Position numbers and translations under genes: made by a program. The notes under the pieces were generated by a model. It was not told the DNA's origin, did no database searches, and saw only the letters and a list, made by a program, of their open reading frames with translations. Positions 53,622 to 61,604 of a stretch of DNA of 64,000 bases are shown piece after piece (the stretch's first letter is position 1; every line of letters begins with the position of its first letter). The DNA comes from Ruminiclostridium papyrosolvens C7 (lineage in GTDB: Bacteria; Bacillota; Clostridia; Acetivibrionales; DSM-1351): contig NZ_ATAY01000085.1 in NCBI RefSeq assembly GCF_000421965.1, positions 115,872 through 179,871 on the forward strand. The letters are read 5' to 3'.

Positions 53622-55610
53622 ATGAGCAAGATAGACACAGCTTCTATTAACACTATAAGGGTGTTGGCTGCAGAAGCAGTTCAAAAAGCATCGTCAGGAC
53701 ATCCGGGTTTGCCACTGGGTGCAGCACCTATAGCCTATACTGTTTGGGCAAAACATATGAAACATAATCCCAAAAACCCACAATGGCCGAATAGAGACAG
53801 ATTCGTACTCTCAGCCGGTCATGGATCAGCAATGCTTTATTCAATGCTGCATGTGTTCGGTTATGATGTTTCAATGGAAGATTTGAAGAACTTCAGACAA
53901 TTTAACAGTAAAACGCCGGGACATCCTGAATACGGACATACACCGGGTGTTGAAATTACAACAGGACCACTTGGTCAGGGTATTGCCAATGCGGTTGGTA
54001 TGGCAATGGCTGAAGAATTTATTGCTGCCAAATTCAACAAGGACGGCTACAAAATAGTTGATAACTATACTTTTGCACTATCAGGAGATGGCTGTCTCAT
54101 GGAAGGTGTTGCAAGCGAAGCAGCTTCACTTGCAGGTACCTTAAAACTGGGCAAGCTTATATTACTTTATGACAGCAACAAAATTACTATAGAAGGAAGT
54201 ACAGACATAGCTTTCACTGAAGATGTTGCAAAACGTTTTGACGCATACGGTTGGCAGGTACTTAAAGTTGAAGACGGAAACAGTGTTGAGGACATCAGTG
54301 CAGCAGTTGCCAAGGCAAAAGCTGACACAAGTGCACCTTCAATTATTATCATAAATACTCAAATAGGCTATGGCTCACCAAAAGCAGGAAGCTCTTCTGT
54401 TCATGGTGAACCCCTTGGAGATGAAGGTCTTGCAAAGACTAAGGAATTCTTGGGAATGTGCAAGGATGACTGCTTCAACGTAAATGAAGAAGTTGCAGCT
54501 TACATGAAGGAACTCGTTGATTCGGGTATAAAAGCTGAAAACGAATGGAATGAAATGTTTAAGAAATATGCTGCAGAATACCCCGGTCTCGCAAAGGAAT
54601 GGGAAATGTGGCATAATGACAGCTACGAAGAAATGCTGCTAAATGATGAAAACTTCTGGAAAGCTGATTCAAAACCAAATGCGACAAGAGCTATTTCAGG
54701 AAACCTTATAAATTATCTGGCACAAAGAATACCAAACCTTGTTGGAGGTTCTGCTGACCTTGCACCTTCAAACAAGACTGCTATGAAAGGTGTTGGAGAT
54801 TTCTCAGCTGAAGATTACAGCGGCAGAAACCTTCACTTCGGCGTAAGAGAACACGGAATGGCAGCTATAGCAAACGCAATGGCTGTATACGGCGGATTAA
54901 AACTGTACTGTGCAACCTTCTTTGTGTTCACTGACTATTTGAAGGGTGCTATGAGACTTTCCGCTCTAATGAAATTACCTGTTACTTATGTAATGACTCA
55001 TGACAGCATTGGTGTAGGTGAAGACGGACCTACTCACCAACCAATTGAACAATTGGCATCTGTAAGAAGTATACCAAACTTTATTGATTTCAGACCCGCT
55101 GATGCAAATGAAACAGCTGCAGGTTGGTTTACAGCAATTACCAACCCTTCATCACCTACTTGCCTGGTATTAACAAGACAGAACCTTCCTGTCCTTGATA
55201 TCGACGGAAAGGTAGCATTAAAGGGTGCTTATACTTTGTTGGATTCAAAGAATGCAACTCCTGAAATCATTTTGATATCTTGTGGCTCAGAAGTTCACAT
55301 TACTCTTGAAGCCGGCAAACAACTGCAAGCAGAAGGCATTGATGCAAGAGTTGTAAGTATGCCATCAATGGAACTCTTTGATAGACAGTCATCTGAATAC
55401 AAGGAAAGCGTACTTCCATCATCTGTTGCTAACAGAGTGGCTGTTGAAGCAGCTTCTTCATTCGGATGGCATAAGTACGTTGGATTAAAGGGCGAAGTAA
55501 TTTCCATAGATACCTTTGGTGCTTCCGGCCCTGCAGACCAGCTATTTAAGCACTTTGGCTTCACAACTGAAAATGTTGTTGCAAAGGCAAAGGCTGTTTT
55601 GGCTAAATAA
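53622..55610 (+). CDS. tkt: transketolase
   Basis: Full-length thiamine-diphosphate enzyme (662 residues) moving two-carbon ketol units in the pentose phosphate pathway, essential in clostridia for pentose and nucleotide supply. Seen are the HPGLPLGAAP start, GPLGQGIANAVGMA, the thiamine motif GDGCLMEGVASEAASLAG...DSN, FGVREHGMAAIANA with the catalytic Glu, the DSIGVGEDGPTHQPIEQL loop and the C-terminal FGASGPA. GGGGAGG precedes the ATG. The 258-base upstream gap is extremely AT-rich; several -10-like boxes make a single promoter hard to choose. A terminator closes the gene. Confidence 0.97.
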   Translation: MSKIDTASINTIRVLAAEAVQKASSGHPGLPLGAAPIAYTVWAKHMKHNPKNPQWPNRDRFVLSAGHGSAMLYSMLHVFGYDVSMEDLKNFRQFNSKTPGHPEYGHTPGVEITTGPLGQGIANAVGMAMAEEFIAAKFNKDGYKIVDNYTFALSGDGCLMEGVASEAASLAGTLKLGKLILLYDSNKITIEGSTDIAFTEDVAKRFDAYGWQVLKVEDGNSVEDISAAVAKAKADTSAPSIIIINTQIGYGSPKAGSSSVHGEPLGDEGLAKTKEFLGMCKDDCFNVNEEVAAYMKELVDSGIKAENEWNEMFKKYAAEYPGLAKEWEMWHNDSYEEMLLNDENFWKADSKPNATRAISGNLINYLAQRIPNLVGGSADLAPSNKTAMKGVGDFSAEDYSGRNLHFGVREHGMAAIANAMAVYGGLKLYCATFFVFTDYLKGAMRLSALMKLPVTYVMTHDSIGVGEDGPTHQPIEQLASVRSIPNFIDFRPADANETAAGWFTAITNPSSPTCLVLTRQNLPVLDIDGKVALKGAYTLLDSKNATPEIILISCGSEVHITLEAGKQLQAEGIDARVVSMPSMELFDRQSSEYKESVLPSSVANRVAVEAASSFGWHKYVGLKGEVISIDTFGASGPADQLFKHFGFTTENVVAKAKAVLAK

Positions 55611-55635
55611 ATAATTCTTATATAAAAATACAAAA

Positions 55636-55677
55636 AACAACCCGAGAAAATAACATATTATTTTCCGGGTGTTTTTT
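55636..55677 (+). terminator. terminator after tkt
   Basis: Hairpin GAAAATA / TATTTTC extended by CCCG / CGGG, followed by TTTTTT. Confidence 0.85.
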
Positions 55678-55734
55678 GTTTGCTGAATATACTGAATATC
55701 GAAAAGTATTTATCATTATTTAATACTTTTTTTA

Positions 55735-55763
55735 TTGACAAACAATAATAATAGATGTATATT
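55735..55763 (+). promoter_or_regulatory. promoter of the DUF2975 operon
   Basis: TTGACA (55735-55740) and TATATT (55758-55763), spacer 17 bases, 56 bases before the first gene. Confidence 0.75.
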
Positions 55764-55818
55764 ACATTTGGATAGCAGTAAAATAAATATAATAAATTAA
55801 AAAAGGTGTGAATTATTT

Positions 55819-56289
55819 ATGGGTTATCAGATACTTGGAAAAAAAGGTTTAAGTCAGCTTATGGAAGTACTCTGCACAGTGTTTCAGGTTTTGGGTGTTA
55901 TATTGATTGCCAGCTTGCCATGGACTCTAAACTATTACCTTCTGCTAAAAAATACAACTGTAGAACCTAGAATATATTATTCCATGATAGTACTTTTAGT
56001 AATATCTGGTATATGTGCTTTTACAATATTAATTCAAGCGAAGAAGGTTTTGCATAATATTAATTCAAAAAGCCCCTTTACATTTGATACGGCCAATCGA
56101 ATAAAATATATATCCTACCTGTGTTTGCCTGTAGCACTTGCGTATATTATAGGCATATTCTTTATCCCGTCGGTATTCGTTATTCTAGTAGGACTGACCT
56201 TTTTATTTTTAGCTGCCTGCATATTTATTATTGCAGAGTTGTTCTATCAGGCAGTTAAATATAAGCAAGAAAACGACTTGACAATATAG
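55819..56289 (+). CDS. DUF2975 membrane protein
   Basis: A 156-residue protein with four transmembrane segments (about 18-38, 54-75, 98-118 and 124-145). The pattern, with a short cytosolic NSKSPFTFDTANRIKYI stretch between helices 2 and 3, is that of DUF2975. Function unknown. Members are commonly encoded just before a small YozG-type Cro/CI regulator, as here (15-base gap). First gene of a four-gene operon. Confidence 0.8.
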   Translation: MGYQILGKKGLSQLMEVLCTVFQVLGVILIASLPWTLNYYLLLKNTTVEPRIYYSMIVLLVISGICAFTILIQAKKVLHNINSKSPFTFDTANRIKYISYLCLPVALAYIIGIFFIPSVFVILVGLTFLFLAACIFIIAELFYQAVKYKQENDLTI

Positions 56290-56304
56290 ATAAGGAGAAC
56301 CACT

Positions 56305-56538
56305 ATGCCGATTATAGTAAATGTTGATGTAATGCTTGCAAAGAGAAAAATGAGTTCAACAGAACTAGCTGAAAAAATAGGTATAACTACTGCCAACCTA
56401 TCAATATTAAAGACCAACAAGGCTAAAGCCATCAGATTTTCAACTCTTGAGGAGATATGTAGGGCCTTAAACTGTCAGCCCGGTGATATCCTTGAATACG
56501 TACCATCTGAAGAAAAAATCGCAGAAATAGACGAATAG
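56305..56538 (+). CDS. small XRE-family regulator (YozG-like)
   Basis: A 77-residue helix-turn-helix protein that is almost entirely the Cro/CI DNA-binding domain (KRKMSSTELAEKIGITTANL, then FSTLEEICRALNCQPGDILE). It probably represses or activates its own operon. TAAGGAG lies before the ATG. Pairing with DUF2975 is recurrent in Firmicutes, suggesting a two-component membrane-protein/regulator module. Confidence 0.88.
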   Translation: MPIIVNVDVMLAKRKMSSTELAEKIGITTANLSILKTNKAKAIRFSTLEEICRALNCQPGDILEYVPSEEKIAEIDE

Positions 56539-56571
56539 ATATATTTTTTAATTAATGAAAGGAGTCATACA

Positions 56572-58143
56572 ATGGAAAATAAAGATCAAATATCCGGAGC
56601 TTCAGCCACTCCATTACCCCCACCTTATTATGCAAGTTATGTGCCAAGAAATAAAAAACCTGAATATCATGAATTTAAATCACGCGTTACTTCATCCAAA
56701 GGATTAACAATCTCAATCTTGAGCATTATATTATCTATACTGTTTTTAGAAACGATTTTTTTCCAATCACCGGGGATAGCAGCTCCAATATATCTCACTG
56801 CCTTTTATTGCAGCATTTATTACTTTTTCAGAGAGAATGCTACTCCCCTTAATAAAGCAGCTGTACTTTTAACCATACCGGCAATGCTAATGGCAGTAAG
56901 CTTCTTTATTCATTACAATCCAAGTACCAGATGGATTACATGGCTTACGTTAACCGGAATTATATGCATACAGCTTATTCTTCTTGGCAATTTTCAGATA
57001 AACAGCTTATTTTCGCCGGACACACTTGTCAAAGTTATTTCAAACCTATTCGCTAAGCCTTTTACTAATCTTCCAATGCCCTTCAACTCTTTTGGAATAC
57101 TCAAGAACAAGAAATCTGATACTACTAAAAACATCTTGTACGCCCTAATAGGTATAATCGTGGCTGTACCTGTTGCCGCAATCCTTATGGGGTTGTTTGT
57201 TCAAGCAGATGCAGTATTTGCTGCTTCGGTAAGATCATTTAATAACTTCATAGGTTTAGACTTTGACCGGATATCTATAGATTTATTCTTAGGACTTCCG
57301 TCAGGTGTATTTCTTGGCGCTGCACTGCTTGGTTTAAAGTATGAAAAACATGAAGAAAAAACCGTAAAAAATTTGGGCAGCTGCATAGAACCTGTAATTA
57401 CCGGTACTTTCTTAACCATTATAAATATATTCTTGATAGCATTTGTAGGATTTCAGTTCATGTATTTGTTTGGGGGATTAGATAATATAAAAAATTCAGG
57501 AATAGGCTATGCAGATTATGCAAGACGAGGCTTCTTTGAACTATGTACTGCATCAGCAATAATATTTGCCATTGCGTTTTTTGTTATAGTTATGACAAAG
57601 AAAAAAAACGAAAAACTTTCTATATGGGTAAGCCTAGGAACAGTGGTTCTATGTGCGGGTGACGGCGTATTACTTATATCTGCAGTTAAGAGAATGCTTA
57701 TGTATATAAGTGCTTACGGTCTTAGTATAAAACGTGTTCTGACACTCTGGCTTATGGCGGTAATTGGATTGTGTTTGCTATGGATGATAATAAAGTGCTT
57801 TAAAATCAGGTTGGATGTTACAAAGTGGATTGGATTGACTGTAATAGCAGGTGTGTGTGTATTAAGCCTTACTAACATTGAAAAAATTATTGCAGAATAC
57901 AATGTAGACAGCTATCTTGAAAATCCTGATGAACCCTCAGTAATATTTTATTTGAATCAAATATCCTATACAGCTGCTCCCCAACTGGAAAAACTGTGGG
58001 ATTTACCAACGCACCAAAAAACAGAAATTAACTTTAATGAAATAGTAGAAAATAAAAAACTTCAGCTTTCTGTACGAAACAAACTATATGGCTTTACACT
58101 GGACAGCATCGAGGCATCAAAGGTACTTAATAAGTCCAAGTAG
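56572..58143 (+). CDS. DUF4153/DUF4173-like polytopic membrane protein
   Basis: A 523-residue protein with about eleven transmembrane helices after a cytosolic, Pro-rich N-terminus (about residues 1-40). The YADYARRGFFELCTASAIIF segment near residue 310 matches the Y-A-R-x-G-F-F-E-L signature of DUF4173/DUF4153 proteins. A short extracellular tail follows the last helix. Function unknown. Third gene of the operon, 33 bases after the XRE regulator, with AAAGGAG before the ATG. Confidence 0.75.
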   Translation: MENKDQISGASATPLPPPYYASYVPRNKKPEYHEFKSRVTSSKGLTISILSIILSILFLETIFFQSPGIAAPIYLTAFYCSIYYFFRENATPLNKAAVLLTIPAMLMAVSFFIHYNPSTRWITWLTLTGIICIQLILLGNFQINSLFSPDTLVKVISNLFAKPFTNLPMPFNSFGILKNKKSDTTKNILYALIGIIVAVPVAAILMGLFVQADAVFAASVRSFNNFIGLDFDRISIDLFLGLPSGVFLGAALLGLKYEKHEEKTVKNLGSCIEPVITGTFLTIINIFLIAFVGFQFMYLFGGLDNIKNSGIGYADYARRGFFELCTASAIIFAIAFFVIVMTKKKNEKLSIWVSLGTVVLCAGDGVLLISAVKRMLMYISAYGLSIKRVLTLWLMAVIGLCLLWMIIKCFKIRLDVTKWIGLTVIAGVCVLSLTNIEKIIAEYNVDSYLENPDEPSVIFYLNQISYTAAPQLEKLWDLPTHQKTEINFNEIVENKKLQLSVRNKLYGFTLDSIEASKVLNKSK

Positions 58144-58160
58144 CTAAGGAGATGGTTATA

Positions 58161-58565
58161 TTGAAGCAAAAAAGTAATATCATATTGGGTATATATGATT
58201 TAGTTTTAGGTATAACAGCTATTGTCATAGGCATACAGATGATACAATCCAATAGTGGGATATTCTCTGAATATCCCACGGAATGGCTTTTTAAACTACC
58301 TTTTAATAGTTGGGTTCAGCCCGGTATAATTGCAATTCTTTTATTTGGTGCAGGTAACATTTTTTCGGCAATTATGTGCCTTAATGACAGTTTCAATATG
58401 TCTTGGCTGTCATCAGCCTTAGTTGGATTAATGCTATTGATATGCGTAATAGCTCAGGTGACAATTCTGGGAGAATGGTACTTGCCTTCTGTTGAATTTT
58501 TTGCAGCCGGTATAATCCAAATTTTTATAAGCGGTTATGCTTTAACTACCAGAAAAATATCATAG
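58161..58565 (+). CDS. small four-helix membrane protein, end of DUF2975 operon
   Basis: A 134-residue hydrophobic protein with four transmembrane segments. No family recognised. An ATG at 58152 touches the AAGGAG ribosome site with no spacer, so TTG 58161, nine bases after the site, is the likelier start (MKQKSNIILGIYDL). It begins 17 bases after the DUF4173-like gene and probably shares its transcript. Confidence 0.65.
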   Translation: MKQKSNIILGIYDLVLGITAIVIGIQMIQSNSGIFSEYPTEWLFKLPFNSWVQPGIIAILLFGAGNIFSAIMCLNDSFNMSWLSSALVGLMLLICVIAQVTILGEWYLPSVEFFAAGIIQIFISGYALTTRKIS

Positions 58566-58614
58566 ATTAGTCTTAATAAATTAATCCACTAACTGCCTTT
58601 TTTGTTGACATACC

Positions 58615-58643
58615 CTGTGGTCAGTGCTATAACAGAAATAAAA
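58615..58643 (+). promoter_or_regulatory. promoter of the DUF815 ATPase gene
   Basis: TTGACA (58615-58620) and TATAAC (58638-58643), spacer 17 bases, 26 bases before the start codon. Confidence 0.75.
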
Positions 58644-58669
58644 CATAAATAGCAAAGGAACTGCGGCTT

Positions 58670-59965
58670 ATGTATATTAACACAAATGAACTAATCCTGT
58701 ATAAGTATTTTTACCGTCCTGATATTTTTGAAGACCTTTCGTGGGTTATAAACAATTACCAAAGCAAAGCTTTTTCCAAGGAAAATATAAAGTCAAGACT
58801 ATACGAGGGTTTGCATAAATTAGTTGAGTTTTCAGTTGACCATGATTTTAGTGGTAATCTGTTTCATTGTTACCTTACCTATGTTCTTATTACAAATGAA
58901 AATGCCTTTTCACGGTCTTGTGAGGTATCTGAAAAACCAAGCGGTACAATAAACGAGCTGGTATTAAATGATTTCATTATATTAAAAAAATTATATGACT
59001 TTGATTTGTCCTTAATAGACGAAGTTCTCCAAACCCAGTCTTTAAACATCATTAAAAGTTTTGTCTCCTACGACACCGATAAAAATACAAATAATAGTCT
59101 GCCATGTTTTAATGAACTCGTAAATAGACTATCATCATCTGAGAATGAACATACATTCTACGAAATAATAACTGACTTTTACAAAAAGTTCGGTGTTGGA
59201 AAGTTTGGATTAAACAAAGCATTCAGTGTTATACACTGTGATAGAACTATTGAGCTTAAGCCTATTACAAATACAGAGCAAATACTTCTTAAGGACCTTG
59301 TTGGCTATCAACTTCAAAAGAACGAGCTTATTAAGAATACAGAATCTTTTGTACAGGGACGCAAGGCCAATAATGTACTTTTATATGGTGACAGCGGTAC
59401 AGGTAAATCATCAAGTATTAAAGCCATTTTAAATGAATACTTTAAACATGGTCTCAGAATGATAGAGGTATATAAACACCAAATGAAGGATTTGCCCCTT
59501 ATTATAGAGCAGATAAAAGACAGAAAATATAAATTTATCATTTACATGGACGACTTGTCCTTTGAAGATTTTGAAACAGATTATAAATATTTGAAGGCTG
59601 TAATAGAAGGAGGCCTTGAGGCAAAACCAGAAAATGTACTAATCTATGCTACCTCTAACAGAAGACATATTATCCGGGAGAAGTGGAGTGACAAGAACGA
59701 CAGGGATGACGACCTTCATACCAACGATACGGTTCAGGAAAAGCTTTCACTATCAGCAAGATTCGGTTTACCGATTCTGTATATAGCTCCCAACAGAAAA
59801 GAATTTCAGCAAATTGTTAAAGTACTTGCCGACAAACATCATATCAATATTCCTGAAGAAGAACTTTATCTTGAAGCAAACCGGTGGGAACTTCGCAATG
59901 GCGGTTTGTCAGGAAGAACAGCTCAACATTTTATCACGTATCTACTTGGAAAAAATAATAAGTAG
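58670..59965 (+). CDS. DUF815-family AAA+ ATPase
   Basis: A 431-residue cytosolic ATPase. The first ~190 residues are helical and not recognised. From ~210 lies the DUF815 core, with Walker A LLYGDSGTGKSSS, Walker B FIIYMDDLSFE, a sensor-like ATSNRRHII and a following basic/acidic loop (KWSDKNDRDDD). The C-terminal part has the RFGLPILYIAPNR and GLSGRTAQHF elements typical of the family. Role unknown; relatives resemble clamp-loader or MoxR-type chaperone ATPases. AAAGGA lies before the ATG. Confidence 0.88.
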   Translation: MYINTNELILYKYFYRPDIFEDLSWVINNYQSKAFSKENIKSRLYEGLHKLVEFSVDHDFSGNLFHCYLTYVLITNENAFSRSCEVSEKPSGTINELVLNDFIILKKLYDFDLSLIDEVLQTQSLNIIKSFVSYDTDKNTNNSLPCFNELVNRLSSSENEHTFYEIITDFYKKFGVGKFGLNKAFSVIHCDRTIELKPITNTEQILLKDLVGYQLQKNELIKNTESFVQGRKANNVLLYGDSGTGKSSSIKAILNEYFKHGLRMIEVYKHQMKDLPLIIEQIKDRKYKFIIYMDDLSFEDFETDYKYLKAVIEGGLEAKPENVLIYATSNRRHIIREKWSDKNDRDDDLHTNDTVQEKLSLSARFGLPILYIAPNRKEFQQIVKVLADKHHINIPEEELYLEANRWELRNGGLSGRTAQHFITYLLGKNNK

Positions 59966-59979
59966 CATTTAAAATAGCA

Positions 59980-60009
59980 AACCGATAGCACTGCTGCCGG
60001 TTCTTTTTT
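59980..60009 (+). terminator. terminator after the DUF815 gene
   Basis: ACCG-AT-AGCA / TGCT-GC-CGGT hairpin followed by TTCTTTTTT. Confidence 0.8.
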
Positions 60010-60096
60010 ATGTGTAGTATTAACTTCTAGCCAAAACAGTAAATATAATATAAAATAATAGTTATTGTAATATTATGTCGTCTATTGGAGGTTTTC

Positions 60097-61317
60097 ATGT
60101 CTAAAAGAATAAAGATTTTTCTACTTGCTATAATCTATACACTAACATCCTTGAGCATCTTTTCAGTACAAGCGTCAAAAGTTACATATTCAAAGACTCT
60201 TGAACAAATATATAAAAGCAAGGATGTTTATACAGAGACACAGAAACGACTTACAGAGTTTAATAAAAATTACAGCAATATAACATATCTTTTTTCAGCA
60301 GGAAAAAGTGTACAAAAGAGAGATTTGTCAGTAATAAAAATAGGAAGCGGCTCTAAAAAGATTTTTATAAATGCGGCCCATCATCCCAGAGAATACATAG
60401 GTACAATCCTTACACTAAACCAGATTCAGAATTTACTAGAGGCATACGCTAGTAATGGAAGTATTGACGGTCAAAAAGTCAGGAATCTGCTTGATAATCA
60501 AGTAACCTTTTATTTTATGCCGCTGGTAAATCCGGATGGCGTACAGATATGTGTTAGTGGATCTCCATCCTATTACTTTAACGCTAATAAGGTAGACCTT
60601 AATCATAATTATGATGCGCTCTGGTTTAAAAAAATTACCTCTACATATTCTACAGGAACTAAAGTATTCTCTGAGCCTGAAACCCAGGCAGTTAGAGATT
60701 TATGCCTTAATATAGAGTTTGACCTGACTCTTGCATATCATGCAGCAGGAAATATAATATACTGGTATTTTGGACAAGAAGGAGCAGATAGAACAAGAGA
60801 CCTGACTTATGCAAATATGCTAAAGACTACAACCGGTTACAGTTTGGTAAGCCCCTCCAACTACAAATCGTCTACTTCGGGATTTAAAGATTGGTGTGTA
60901 CAAAAATTAAAAATTCCATCCTTTACACTTGAAGTAGGAGGTAAAAGAGGTATTACAAAGCCTGTAGAATGGTCATATTACAGTACAATTTGGAATGAGA
61001 ATAAGCTTATCCCAGTCAGAATCGCCAAACAGCTGATGACGCAGGCAAAATTTAATAGCGATAAAAAGACCTCATTAATATATAAAAGCAATTTATTTCG
61101 TGAAGGACAGATAATATCTTTAGATGGGAAGCAATACATCGCGGAAAAAGATGTTACACTACTTGCAGGAAAGATATCAGACAGTCAGAAAGAGAAACTT
61201 AATTTAACAGAAATTTATATAAACAAAATACCCTATATAAATCTGGAAACCTTGGCAGAATGTTTAAAGCTTAACTTCAAATTTGAAAAATCCTCAAACA
61301 CGGTTTATATTTCATAG
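60097..61317 (+). CDS. secreted M14 zinc carboxypeptidase with C-terminal wall-type domain
   Basis: A 406-residue exported protein. Signal peptide MSKRIKIFLLAIIYTLTSLS ending near VQA-SK. The M14 domain (~30-320) has the zinc-binding HHPRE (HxxE), VNPDGVQ, the second zinc His in LAYHAAG, and the catalytic Glu in FTLEVGG. The nearest functional group is gamma-D-glutamyl-diamino acid peptidase, which cuts peptidoglycan stem peptides. The last ~65 residues (KIPYINLETLAECLKLNF, NTVYIS) resemble a copper-amine-oxidase N-like wall domain. GGAGG before ATG 60097 rejects the four-codon TTG extension. Confidence 0.85.
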   Translation: MSKRIKIFLLAIIYTLTSLSIFSVQASKVTYSKTLEQIYKSKDVYTETQKRLTEFNKNYSNITYLFSAGKSVQKRDLSVIKIGSGSKKIFINAAHHPREYIGTILTLNQIQNLLEAYASNGSIDGQKVRNLLDNQVTFYFMPLVNPDGVQICVSGSPSYYFNANKVDLNHNYDALWFKKITSTYSTGTKVFSEPETQAVRDLCLNIEFDLTLAYHAAGNIIYWYFGQEGADRTRDLTYANMLKTTTGYSLVSPSNYKSSTSGFKDWCVQKLKIPSFTLEVGGKRGITKPVEWSYYSTIWNENKLIPVRIAKQLMTQAKFNSDKKTSLIYKSNLFREGQIISLDGKQYIAEKDVTLLAGKISDSQKEKLNLTEIYINKIPYINLETLAECLKLNFKFEKSSNTVYIS

Positions 61318-61329
61318 ATAAAAAATATG

Positions 61330-61358
61330 ACCCTCATCTTAAAAATGAGGGTTTTTTA
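61330..61358 (+). terminator. terminator after the M14 peptidase gene
   Basis: ACCCTCAT / ATGAGGGT with a seven-base loop and TTTTTTATT. Confidence 0.9.
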
Positions 61359-61430
61359 TTATAGGTTATGGTATCTACCTTGGAATATATGGTAATAATG
61401 TTTATAAGTTAATATGAAAGGAGTAATTAT

Positions 61431-61535
61431 ATGGGAGACAAAGGTAGTACAAAAAAGGCCCCAAAGATGTCAAAAAAAGAGGCAAGAGCAGCAAAAATAG
61501 CTACAAGAAGTAATAAGACCAGCGAAAACTCATAA
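61431..61535 (+). CDS. 34-residue Lys-rich small protein
   Basis: ATG with an excellent ribosome site (AAAGGAG, seven-base spacer) opens a 34-codon frame of highly basic composition: MGDKGSTKKAPKMSKKEARA, then a short Ala/Thr/Asn/Ser tail. Nine Lys and three Arg suggest RNA or DNA contact or a ribosome-associated peptide. Independent terminators before and after isolate it as a separate transcription unit. Family not recognised with certainty. Confidence 0.65.
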   Translation: MGDKGSTKKAPKMSKKEARAAKIATRSNKTSENS

Positions 61536-61553
61536 AAACCTTTCTATAAAAAT

Positions 61554-61602
61554 GAACCCTCTCTTGTGATGTAAAATACTACATGAGCCGGGTTCGTTTT
61601 TT
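61554..61602. terminator. bidirectional terminator between small ORF and helD
   Basis: GAACCC / GGGTTC outer stem with inner ATGTA / TACAT pairing. T-runs lie on both strands, so it can serve the convergent helD gene too. Confidence 0.8.
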
Positions 61603-61604
61603 AT

